From CAZAJS01 sp964485635 (GTDB lineage: Bacteria > Pseudomonadota > Gammaproteobacteria > Francisellales > Francisellaceae), in NCBI GenBank assembly GCA_964485635.1, contig CAZAJS010000061.1, positions 1-7,652 of the forward strand: a DNA stretch of 7,652 nt. Direction: 5' to 3'. The translations under genes and the position numbers were made by a program. Shown here in pieces: positions 1 through 7,380 of this stretch; positions within the stretch are counted from its first letter, which is position 1, and each line of letters opens with the position of its first letter. The notes under the pieces were generated by a model that saw nothing but the letters and a program-made list of their open reading frames with translations, was not told where the DNA came from and did no database searches.

Positions 1-3000
1 CATAATTATAATGCATTGAATAACATTCTTGAGACATTTCCACGTGATGAAATGTTTTTAAGTAGTGAGGATGAATTATATGAAACAGCCATGGGGATTT
101 TTTATATACGGCGTCGGCAAGTAATCAAATTATTTGTTCGTCGTGATCGATTTTCACGCTATTATTTCTGTATGCTTTATATGCCCAGAGAACGCTATAA
201 TTCAGATGTTCGCAAAAAGGCGGAATCAATTTTAAAAGAAGAGTTAGGCGGTTTGCATATTACGTTTAAAACACACTTTTTAGAAGATGTATTATGCCGC
301 GTCGATATGAAAGTTTATATTGACCCTAATGCACCTTTAGCAGATTTTGATTTAGCGGTTTTAGAAGAAAAACTTCAAGAGGTGGAGCGTCATTGGGTTG
401 ATTATCTATTAGATGATTTAATTGCTGAGTATGGTGAGCACCGTGGTAGAACTTTATATAATGAATATCGCGATGGTTTTTCTCCGGCTTACCAACATGC
501 TTATATTCCACGCCAAGCAGTAGCGGATATTAAACATTTTGAAGCGACTAAATCACGAGAGTCTGGTTTAAGTATTGCATTATTACGGTTGCTTGAGGAA
601 CCATCAGACCGTATTCGATTAAAACTTTATTTACGTGGTCAATTTATTCAGCTAAGCGATATTATGCCTATTTTAGAAAATTTAGGTATGTGTGTTTTAG
701 AGGAAAAACCTTATCGTATTGTGCCTGCAAATGGTGAAGCGATTTGGTTGTCAGACTTTGGTGTGCAGGTCAATGGTGAGTTTGATTTAGATCGTATTCG
801 TGAGTTATTAGTTGAGACATTTAGTCGTATTTGGGCAGGACAAGCTGAGAATGATCGTTTTAATCAATTAATTACGACAGCTGAACTGGATTGGACTCAA
901 ATTAATGTGTTACGTACTTATTCAAAGTATTTAATGCAAATTGGGTTACGTTTCAGTCAAAGCTATATTGAAGATACACTGATTACGTATGCAGATATTG
1001 CACGACAATTAGTCCAGCTTTATACCATTCGATTTGATCCTGAAATTGATGAAGCTAAAAGGGATCAACAGCAAGCAAATTTATGTGATTTGATTTCAGC
1101 TAATTTAGCGAATGTCATGACATTAGCTCAAGATAAAATTTTGCGACGTTTGTGGGAAGCAATTTTAGCAACAGTCCGAACAAATTATTATCAAAAATTG
1201 TCAGATGGACAACATAAACCTTATTTATCAATTAAGTTGTGCCCAGGACAAATTACCGATATTCCGCAACCGGAACCAATGTTTGAAATTTTTATGTATT
1301 CACCGAGAGTTGAAGGAGTGCATTTACGTTGTGCAAAAGTGGCTCGAGGTGGTTTGCGTTGGTCTGATCGACATGATGATTACCGAACTGAAATTTTAGG
1401 GCTTGTTAAAGCACAGCAAGTTAAAAATGCGGTGATTGTGCCACTTGGTGCAAAAGGTGGCTTTATTGCTAAAAAACTGCCGAAAACTAGCGATCGTGAT
1501 GCAATCCAACAAGAAGCGCAAGCATGCTATCGTTTATTTATTTCATCATTATTAGATTTAACTGACAATATTGAGCAAGGCCAAACAGTCGGACCGAAAA
1601 ATGTGGTAAGACATGATGATGAAGATCGTTATCTTGTTGTAGCTGCTGATAAAGGAACAGCAACATTTTCTGATATTGCGAATGAAGTGGCTGCTTCTTA
1701 TAATTTCTGGCTTGGTGATGCATTTGCTTCAGGTGGATCCAATGGTTATGACCATAAAAAAATGGGTATTACTGCCAGAGGTGCTTGGGAGTCAGTTAAA
1801 CTGCATTTTAGAAGTCTTGGCAAAGATATTCAAAGTCAGCCTTTCACAGTGGCTGCCATTGGTGATATGTCAGGTGATGTATTTGGTAATGGCATGTTGC
1901 TATCTTCCCAAATACAACTGATTGCTGCATTTAATCATCGTCATATTTTTATTGACCCAAATCCAAATATTCAAGCTTCATACCAAGAACGCAAACGACT
2001 ATTTGAATTAGGCCGATCTGGTTGGCAGGATTATGATAGAAGCCTTATTTCAAAAGGTGGCGGTGTATTTTCTAGACAAAGCAAATCGATCACTTTAACG
2101 CCAGAAATAAAACAGTTTTTAGGGACAGACGCTGATCAGCTTGAGCCAAATGAACTGATTCGTTTGATTTTAAAAGCAGATGTCGAGCTTATCTGGAATG
2201 GCGGAATTGGTACTTATGTGAAAGCTAGTAGTGAATCCCATGAGCAAGCAGATGATCGGATGAATGATGTGTTGCGTGTCAACGGGCGTGAATTGCGTTG
2301 CAAAGTGTTTGGTGAAGGTGGAAATTTAGGTCTGACTCAAAAAGGACGTATTGAATTTGCGCGCAATGGTGGGCTTATTAATAATGATGCCATTGATAAC
2401 TCTGCCGGAGTTGATTGCTCTGACCATGAAGTCAATATTAAAATTTTACTTAATATTGCCCTAGAAAGTGGTGAATTATCACAACATGGGCGCAATCAAC
2501 AATTAGAGTCTATGGCTGATGATGTTGCAAGGTTGGTATTAAAAAATAATTATGACCAAAATAAAACAATTATTCATGCGCTTGCCAATCAGACATATTA
2601 TACGATTGAAGCCTATTCTCGTTTAATGCGTGAGCTTGAAACGAAAATTCATTTAAATCGATCATTAGAATACTTACCCACGGATACAGAATTGCATGCA
2701 CGTATTGTATCAGCAGAAGGCCTAACGTCACCGGAGTTTTCGGTCATCATGGCCTATGCTAAAACCTATTTAAAACAATTATTGCTTGAATCTGATTTGC
2801 CAGAAGATCCCTATTTCACCCCTTATTTGCACGCTGAGTTTCCAGAAGTGCTTGTTGAAAAATATGGGCATTTAATGTCAAAACACCGTCTTGCACGTCA
2901 AATTATTGCAACACAACTGACCAATATGGTTGTCACACGGACAAGTGTCATGTTTGTTCAACGGCTTCGTGATGAAACAGGCGCCCCTGTTTCTAATATC

Positions 3001-3753
3001 ATTAAAGCTTTTTGTGCGATCAGTGATATTTTTGATTTGCATAAAATATGGGCGTCAATTGATGCATTAAATGAAATTCAACCGAAAGTTGAGCAAGCAT
3101 TATTGCAAGTTTTATTCAAGTTTCTACGTCAAGCAACACGATGGTTGCTGCGGCATGAAGATCAAGGCTGTTCGGTTCAAGATTTAGTTGAAAAATATAA
3201 AGGTCATGCTCATGAAGCGTTGCCATCTTTTGATTTGATTTTGACCGAAAGTGCCAAGGCTGCGAATCAAAAAACAGTAGAATACTTTACTAAGCGTAAT
3301 GTCCCAGAAGCCATTGCTCAGGAAGTGATACAATTTCAAAAGGTGGGCTCTGTTTTTGATTTTATATGCTCAATTTCGCGGTATGAAAATCCACAAAACT
3401 TTTTCAAAGTCTCATGCCTGTTAAATGATACATTTAATCTAGGGTGGTGCATTGAAAGTGTGACAAGCCAAACATATTGGGGCGCCTTATCGTTAGCCTC
3501 TTTACGTGATGACTTTTTGAAAATGGAATATGAGCTTGTTGGCAAAGTATTAACATATCAGGCTTATACAGATGACCCGCAACAAATGTTAGAAAGATGG
3601 CAACAAGATAATCAAAGTTATGTGGACCGATGGTATGATATGCTTGAGGATATTAAGGTCGGCGAACCGCGTTTTGAAACTGTTTTCATGGCATTTAAAG
3701 GTATGCAAGAATTGGTTGAAAACTCAAAAACTGCCGAAGAAAGTAAATTATAA
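1..3753 (+). CDS. gdhB: NAD-specific glutamate dehydrogenase, large (180-kDa) type, 5'-truncated by window edge
   Basis: This cytoplasmic enzyme oxidatively deaminates L-glutamate to 2-oxoglutarate and ammonia with NAD+, feeding amino acids into the TCA cycle. The frame is open to base 1 (reading HNYNALNN), so the TTG at 16 is an internal Leu codon and not the start. About 1250 residues are visible; family members have about 1600, so roughly 350 N-terminal residues are missing. Counting from base 1, the catalytic core contains KVARGGLRWSDR (446-457), VKNAVIVPLGAKGG (474-487; K485 matches the GGGKGG-type catalytic lysine of hexameric GDHs), AADKGTATFSD (548-558; D550 is the probable catalytic Asp), GDMSGDVFGNGM (621-632, nucleotide-binding fold), WNGGIGTYVK (732-741), GEGGNLG (771-777) and GVDCSDHEVNIK (803-814). 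The remaining ~430 residues form the family's helical C-terminal region. All core motifs are intact, with no frameshift. It is probably cotranscribed with ligA, 21 nt downstream. Family assignment is very secure; the symbol follows Pseudomonas usage. Confidence 0.96.
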   Translation, partial: HNYNALNNILETFPRDEMFLSSEDELYETAMGIFYIRRRQVIKLFVRRDRFSRYYFCMLYMPRERYNSDVRKKAESILKEELGGLHITFKTHFLEDVLCRVDMKVYIDPNAPLADFDLAVLEEKLQEVERHWVDYLLDDLIAEYGEHRGRTLYNEYRDGFSPAYQHAYIPRQAVADIKHFEATKSRESGLSIALLRLLEEPSDRIRLKLYLRGQFIQLSDIMPILENLGMCVLEEKPYRIVPANGEAIWLSDFGVQVNGEFDLDRIRELLVETFSRIWAGQAENDRFNQLITTAELDWTQINVLRTYSKYLMQIGLRFSQSYIEDTLITYADIARQLVQLYTIRFDPEIDEAKRDQQQANLCDLISANLANVMTLAQDKILRRLWEAILATVRTNYYQKLSDGQHKPYLSIKLCPGQITDIPQPEPMFEIFMYSPRVEGVHLRCAKVARGGLRWSDRHDDYRTEILGLVKAQQVKNAVIVPLGAKGGFIAKKLPKTSDRDAIQQEAQACYRLFISSLLDLTDNIEQGQTVGPKNVVRHDDEDRYLVVAADKGTATFSDIANEVAASYNFWLGDAFASGGSNGYDHKKMGITARGAWESVKLHFRSLGKDIQSQPFTVAAIGDMSGDVFGNGMLLSSQIQLIAAFNHRHIFIDPNPNIQASYQERKRLFELGRSGWQDYDRSLISKGGGVFSRQSKSITLTPEIKQFLGTDADQLEPNELIRLILKADVELIWNGGIGTYVKASSESHEQADDRMNDVLRVNGRELRCKVFGEGGNLGLTQKGRIEFARNGGLINNDAIDNSAGVDCSDHEVNIKILLNIALESGELSQHGRNQQLESMADDVARLVLKNNYDQNKTIIHALANQTYYTIEAYSRLMRELETKIHLNRSLEYLPTDTELHARIVSAEGLTSPEFSVIMAYAKTYLKQLLLESDLPEDPYFTPYLHAEFPEVLVEKYGHLMSKHRLARQIIATQLTNMVVTRTSVMFVQRLRDETGAPVSNIIKAFCAISDIFDLHKIWASIDALNEIQPKVEQALLQVLFKFLRQATRWLLRHEDQGCSVQDLVEKYKGHAHEALPSFDLILTESAKAANQKTVEYFTKRNVPEAIAQEVIQFQKVGSVFDFICSISRYENPQNFFKVSCLLNDTFNLGWCIESVTSQTYWGALSLASLRDDFLKMEYELVGKVLTYQAYTDDPQQMLERWQQDNQSYVDRWYDMLEDIKVGEPRFETVFMAFKGMQELVENSKTAEESKL

Positions 3754-3774
3754 CAGTAGTGGTTAGTGTGCATC

Positions 3775-5868
3775 ATGGAAACAAACAAATCATGGGTTGA
3801 TACATTTGAGCAATTACAAGTCACCGAGTTATCGGAACAACAAGCAAAAACTTGGGTGAAAAAAGTTGTTGATTATCTAAACCAGTGTGATGTAGCTTAT
3901 TTTCAAAAGGCATCACCGCTGATTTCTGATGCTAAATATGATGCGTTATATGCTAAGCTTGAAACTTTAGAATCTATTTATCCAAGTGTGCTTTTATCTT
4001 ATAGCCCCACTCAACGTGTTGGTGGTCATATCGCCGCAGGGTTTGACACGCATGAGCATCAAGTGCCCATGTTATCGTTAAGCAATGGGTTTTCAAAACA
4101 AGATCTTGATGCTTTTTATGTGCGTTTAACAAAGGGCTTAACAGCGCCCATCGCGTTATTAGCAGAGCCAAAATTTGATGGATTGGCAATTGGCATTCAT
4201 TATATTGATGGTATTTTTTCCTATGCTGTGACAAGAGGGGATGGGGTTCAAGGGGAGCTAGTTACACAAAATGTTAAAACCATCCGAAATGTCCCATTAA
4301 AACTTCTTGATAATAAGAATCTGCCGAAGCATCTTGAAGTTCGTGGTGAAGTGATTATCAATAAAACTGACTTTTTAAACTTAAATGAGACACGGGCTAA
4401 GCAAGGCTTGAAACCTTTTGCTAATCCACGTAATGCTGCAGCAGGGAGTATTCGGCAATTTGATTCAAGTCAGGTAGCAAGTCGTCCCTTGCAGTTTTAT
4501 GTCTATGGGATTGGCTATATTGATCCATTATCATTCATACCTAAACGCCAGTCTGATTTAATAACATGGCTGGGTGGATTAGGCTTTTGCCATCCAAAAG
4601 AATCTGAAGTATTGCGTGACCAGAAAGCAATATGGGATTATTATCAAAGCATGCAACATCAACGCTCAAGTCTGCCGTATGATATTGATGGTGTCGTATA
4701 TAAAGTCGATGCAATTAATCAGCAACAGCAGTTAGGGCATATTGCTAAAGCTCCTCGATGGGCTTTAGCGCAAAAATTTCCAGCTGAACTAGCTGAATCA
4801 CATATTCAAACCGTTGATTTTCAAGTTGGTAGAACAGGCGCTTTAACCCCTGTTGCAAGGCTTGAACCTGTCAATGTCGGTGGTGTTGTTGTTGCAAATG
4901 CAACATTGCATAATATGGATGAAATTCAAAGAAAAGGAGTGGCTGTTGGTGATTTAGTATCAATTCGACGAGCAGGCGATGTCATTCCAGAAATTGTTAA
5001 TGTCATTCAGCCAGGACGCAATCGTCAAAGCATTACTTTACCGCCTTATTGTCCAGTTTGTGGTGCTGATGTTGAAACATTAGAAGATCAAGCCATAGCA
5101 CGTTGTTGTGGAGACTGGCAATGTGATGGACAACGTAAAGCGCGACTAAAACATTTTGCGTCACGCCAAGCGATGAATATTGATGGGTTAGGGCATCAAC
5201 TCATTGGGCAACTTGTTGACGCAGATTTTGTCCAAAGACCAGCTGATTTATACCAACTGAGTATATCAAGGTTGACCCACTTGCCAAGAATGGGGAAAAA
5301 GTCAGCACAAAATGTATTAAAGGCGATTGATCAGTCCAAAAATGTGTCGCTTACTAATTTTATTTATGCTTTAGGGATTCGTGATGTAGGCATTGTGTTA
5401 TCAAAACAATTAGCACAAAAATTTACAACATTATCTAATTTTCGTCAAGCAAATTATGACACATTAGTTGCTCTAGATGCCGTTGGCCCGATTGTTGCAA
5501 AACATATTACAACCTTTTGGCAATCATGTCACAATCAAAAAATTGTTGATGATTTACTCTCCGTAGGGGTTGAGGTTCAATCTGTTGCGACGGGATTATT
5601 CACTGAAAATGCTTTCCTAAATGGGAAAAAGGTTGTGATCACAGGAACATTTGACCATTTTAATCGTAATCAACTCAAAATGGCTTTAGAACGATTAGGT
5701 GCAAAAGTGACAAGCAGCTTATCGAGCCAAACAGATTGGCTGATTGTGGGACAATCACCAGGAAGTAAAGTTACTCAAGCAGACCATTTAAAGGTTCATC
5801 AAATCAGTGAGCAACAACTCATTTCAGATTATCCAATGCTTGTTCACCTCTGCCAAGAGGGTGTTTAA
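3775..5868 (+). CDS. ligA: NAD+-dependent DNA ligase LigA
   Basis: LigA seals 3'-OH/5'-phosphate nicks in duplex DNA during Okazaki-fragment joining and repair, using NAD+ to adenylate itself. Numbered from the ATG (697 aa): domain Ia at about 20-85, with Y42, D52, Y55 and D56 matching the E. coli NMN-binding Y22, D32, Y35 and D36. The adenylation domain has AEPKFDG with active-site Lys K133, then TRGDG and YDIDGVVYK. The OB fold includes VGRTGALTPVA. A Cys4 zinc finger uses C426, C429, C444 (C445 is adjacent) and C450. Helix-hairpin-helix repeats span about 470-600 and a BRCT domain about 615-690 (KKVVITGTF near its start). An in-frame GTG at 3766 would add three residues; neither start has a clear Shine-Dalgarno, and ATG was preferred. 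E. coli LigA has 671 aa; about 20 of the extra residues are N-terminal, with no start codon nearer the E. coli position. In domain Ia, F43 and A46 replace usually conserved residues, and the GEDVT-like motif reads GELVT. Confidence 0.97.
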   Translation: METNKSWVDTFEQLQVTELSEQQAKTWVKKVVDYLNQCDVAYFQKASPLISDAKYDALYAKLETLESIYPSVLLSYSPTQRVGGHIAAGFDTHEHQVPMLSLSNGFSKQDLDAFYVRLTKGLTAPIALLAEPKFDGLAIGIHYIDGIFSYAVTRGDGVQGELVTQNVKTIRNVPLKLLDNKNLPKHLEVRGEVIINKTDFLNLNETRAKQGLKPFANPRNAAAGSIRQFDSSQVASRPLQFYVYGIGYIDPLSFIPKRQSDLITWLGGLGFCHPKESEVLRDQKAIWDYYQSMQHQRSSLPYDIDGVVYKVDAINQQQQLGHIAKAPRWALAQKFPAELAESHIQTVDFQVGRTGALTPVARLEPVNVGGVVVANATLHNMDEIQRKGVAVGDLVSIRRAGDVIPEIVNVIQPGRNRQSITLPPYCPVCGADVETLEDQAIARCCGDWQCDGQRKARLKHFASRQAMNIDGLGHQLIGQLVDADFVQRPADLYQLSISRLTHLPRMGKKSAQNVLKAIDQSKNVSLTNFIYALGIRDVGIVLSKQLAQKFTTLSNFRQANYDTLVALDAVGPIVAKHITTFWQSCHNQKIVDDLLSVGVEVQSVATGLFTENAFLNGKKVVITGTFDHFNRNQLKMALERLGAKVTSSLSSQTDWLIVGQSPGSKVTQADHLKVHQISEQQLISDYPMLVHLCQEGV
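5854..5863 (+). promoter_or_regulatory. Ribosome binding site of rsmE inside the ligA 3' end
   Basis: The purine run AAGAGGG at 5855-5861 lies in the last codons of ligA and ends 7 nt before the rsmE ATG. It is the clearest Shine-Dalgarno in the window. Because the ligA TAA directly abuts the ATG, termination on ligA and initiation on rsmE are probably coupled. The motif and spacing are read directly; the coupling is inferred. Confidence 0.7.
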
Positions 5869-6618
5869 ATGCGTCAATCATTACGTTTATATTTACCTGA
5901 ATTATCCTTACAAACGCAACAAGTCATATTACCAAGTCATTTAGCCCACCATGTGGTAACAGTTTTGCGAGGAAAACCTGGAGATAGTGTTACTTTGTTT
6001 AATGGCCATGATGGGTATTTATATACAGGGACTATTGAAAAAATTGTTAAAAAAAACGTAACAATACACATTGATCAATATAATCAAGGACCAAATACTG
6101 AATCAAAATTATCGATTCATTTAATTCAAGCGGTGGGGAAAAAAGATAAATTTGATTGGGTTGTACAAAAGGCGACAGAATTAGGGGTTAAAAAAATCAC
6201 CCCTATTATAACTGATTACACTGATTATAAATTACCAGCAGAAAAACATGCTAAAAAACAGCATCATTGGCAAGAAATTGCAGTACAAGCAGCACAACAG
6301 TGCCAACGGCTGTATATTCCAACCATTGACTCTATTATCCCATTGACAAAATGGTGGGAGGGGGGCTTGCAGCCAAATGCTGAAAAGTTAATGATGCACC
6401 CAGGCCAGCAAACATTTAAACAAGTCATTGAAAATAAGGTTGATATCTTAAACTGGCAATTGTTTGTTGGTCCTGAAGGGGGATTTAGCCCAAGAGAATG
6501 TCAACAAGCCCAAGATTATGGTGTTGTCAGTGTTGGTTTAGGACCCCGCATTTTAAGGACTGAAACGGCTCCAATTGCAATGATGAGTGCTTTGCAAATG
6601 AGTCAAGGAGATTTTTAA
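5869..6618 (+). CDS. rsmE: 16S rRNA (uracil(1498)-N(3))-methyltransferase RsmE
   Basis: RsmE methylates N3 of U1498 (E. coli numbering) in 16S rRNA, in the decoding region of the 30S subunit, using S-adenosylmethionine. The 249-aa product is close to the E. coli length of about 243. The N-terminal part (about 1-75) is the PUA-like RNA-binding domain, with HLAHHVVTVLRGKPGD. The C-terminal part is the SPOUT (trefoil-knot) methyltransferase: AVGKKDKFDWVVQKATELGV, an IAVQAAQQCQR segment, FVGPEGGFSPRE with G201-F206, and LGPRILRTETA at 224-234, which forms the knot and SAM pocket. The start is fixed by its Shine-Dalgarno and by the ligA TAA just before the ATG. It is probably cotranscribed and translationally coupled with ligA. 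An A8 run at 6049-6056 is the only oddity. The assignment is secure. Confidence 0.95.
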   Translation: MRQSLRLYLPELSLQTQQVILPSHLAHHVVTVLRGKPGDSVTLFNGHDGYLYTGTIEKIVKKNVTIHIDQYNQGPNTESKLSIHLIQAVGKKDKFDWVVQKATELGVKKITPIITDYTDYKLPAEKHAKKQHHWQEIAVQAAQQCQRLYIPTIDSIIPLTKWWEGGLQPNAEKLMMHPGQQTFKQVIENKVDILNWQLFVGPEGGFSPRECQQAQDYGVVSVGLGPRILRTETAPIAMMSALQMSQGDF

Positions 6619-6627
6619 TCGATTACA

Positions 6628-6649
6628 GTCAAATGAATCATGATTTGAC
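6628..6649 (+). repeat. 7-bp inverted repeat overlapping the sspA -35 region
   Basis: GTCAAAT (6628-6634) is repeated as its exact reverse complement ATTTGAC (6643-6649), separated by 8 nt. A perfect 10-bp palindrome, AATCATGATT, lies at 6636-6645 between and partly within the arms. No T-run follows, so it does not look like a rho-independent terminator for rsmE. Its right arm covers most of the predicted -35 box, the position expected of an operator. The symmetry is seen directly; a regulatory role is inference. Confidence 0.45.
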
Positions 6650-6673
6650 CCACTTTATGAAAGGGGTTACTAT
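6645..6673 (+). promoter_or_regulatory. Putative sigma-70 promoter of sspA
   Basis: TTGACC (6645-6650; 5 of 6 to TTGACA) and TACTAT (6668-6673; 4 of 6 to TATAAT) are separated by an ideal 17 nt. Transcription would begin near 6680 and leave a leader of about 35 nt before the sspA ATG. The position in the only sizeable gap after rsmE supports separate expression of sspA, though readthrough from the upstream operon is possible because no terminator is visible. Confidence 0.5.
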
Positions 6674-6697
6674 TAACAATAAAGATCAAATAAAATT

Positions 6698-6702
6698 AAG
6701 GT
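6698..6702 (+). promoter_or_regulatory. Weak ribosome binding site of sspA
   Basis: AAGGT ends 12 nt before the ATG at 6715, somewhat farther than usual. An in-frame TAA at 6697-6699 overlaps it, and no alternative start codon lies between that stop and 6715, so this ATG is the most upstream possible start even though the Shine-Dalgarno is weak. Confidence 0.4.
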
Positions 6703-6714
6703 AAATACGATATC

Positions 6715-7308
6715 ATGTACATCCAATTATTTATTCAAGAAAATTGTCCTTATTCATTACGTGCGCACTTTGCACTTGAAGAAAAAAATGTTGCTTATGA
6801 ACTAACAATTGTCAATAATTTTAATATTGATGAATATCATGATGTTGAATTACCTCAATTAAAAGAACGTGAATTTAGTATTAGTGATCCAGAAGTCATT
6901 TTATCATATATTGAAGAGCGTTATCCTAGTCCTAGTTTAATGCCTACATCTGTTGTAGAAAGAGCTCGTATTCGGTTAGCACTCCGAAGAATTGAGTGTG
7001 ATTGGTATCAGTTATTTTCAACAATTAAAACAGCGCAAGATGACAAAGTTATTCAAGAGGCACAAACAGCAATTATTGAAAGCTTTTTAGCGGTTGAGCC
7101 TGTATTTCAAGAACAATCGTATTTTATGTCTGATGAGCTGACATTAGCCGATTGTTCACTAGGGGCTTTATTATATTTGCTTCCAAGCATCGGGATTCAT
7201 ATTGATCAGCGTTTTGGCGCTTTACAAACCTATGCGAATCATTTATTTAGCCGTGAAACATTTCAACGGGTATTAAAAAAACAAGGGATTAAGCAGCGTT
7301 TGACTTAA
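6715..7308 (+). CDS. sspA: Stringent starvation protein A homolog (SspA, GST-fold RNA polymerase-associated regulator)
   Basis: In E. coli, SspA has a glutathione-S-transferase fold but no GST activity. It binds RNA polymerase with sigma-70 and affects stationary-phase, acid-resistance and phage P1 late gene expression. The 197-aa product (E. coli 212) has a thioredoxin-like N-terminal domain (about 1-78) beginning near CPYSLRAHFALEEKNV (11-26). A helical C-terminal domain follows, with the SspA-typical RIECDWY (92-98; E. coli RIEKDWY) and YFMSDELTLADCSLGALL. Three differences stand out. The N-terminus is about nine residues shorter than in E. coli. The loop before ELPQL lacks the usual NPNQ-type residues. 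The PHP motif reads P71-S72-P73. The chain is intact, so it is probably a functional but diverged SspA; a related GST-like protein is the alternative. It has its own predicted promoter, and no sspB follows it, unlike in many gammaproteobacteria. Confidence 0.85.
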   Translation: MYIQLFIQENCPYSLRAHFALEEKNVAYELTIVNNFNIDEYHDVELPQLKEREFSISDPEVILSYIEERYPSPSLMPTSVVERARIRLALRRIECDWYQLFSTIKTAQDDKVIQEAQTAIIESFLAVEPVFQEQSYFMSDELTLADCSLGALLYLLPSIGIHIDQRFGALQTYANHLFSRETFQRVLKKQGIKQRLT

Positions 7309-7380
7309 AGTTAATTATCTATTTATTTAAAAATGATGTTAGTGTGAGATGATCAATTAAAACAGTGGTAATAAGTCAAA
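7309..7380. other. AT-rich intergenic gap between sspA and the holB-like gene
   Basis: These 72 nt are very AT-rich and contain no good terminator hairpin. An imperfect repeat (TTAATT at 7311-7316, AATTAA at 7355-7360) is too AT-rich to weigh. A TTGACT at 7300-7305, in the end of sspA, could be a -35 box, but the best -10 at 18 nt spacing (TATTTA, 7324-7329) is poor. The downstream gene may be read through from sspA or have a weak promoter here. Confidence 0.4.

Noticed and set aside
16..18. TTG as the start of the glutamate dehydrogenase
   Set aside because: The frame stays open to base 1 and the upstream codons (HNYNA) continue the family-like sequence. About 350 expected N-terminal residues are also missing, so the gene begins outside the window.
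3618..3824. Reverse-strand open frame across the gdhB-ligA junction
   Set aside because: It lies almost wholly antisense to two confidently identified genes, has no recognisable domain or ribosome binding site, and reads like a shadow of the forward codons. The same applies to the other short antisense or overlapping frames at 326-511, 1205-1399, 1538-1723, 1676-1921, 3336-3545 and 3974-4234.
6628..6660. Rho-independent terminator after rsmE
   Set aside because: The inverted repeat is AT-rich and is followed by a C-containing stretch rather than a run of T, so it lacks the terminator signature.
7300..7329. Promoter for the holB-like gene (TTGACT with TATTTA, 18-nt spacer)
   Set aside because: The -10 matches only 3 of 6 positions and the region is so AT-rich that such matches are expected by chance.
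7311..7360. AT-rich imperfect inverted repeat (TTAATT ... AATTAA) after sspA
   Set aside because: The arms are only A/T and the loop is nearly 40 nt, so there is no stable structure and no terminator tract.
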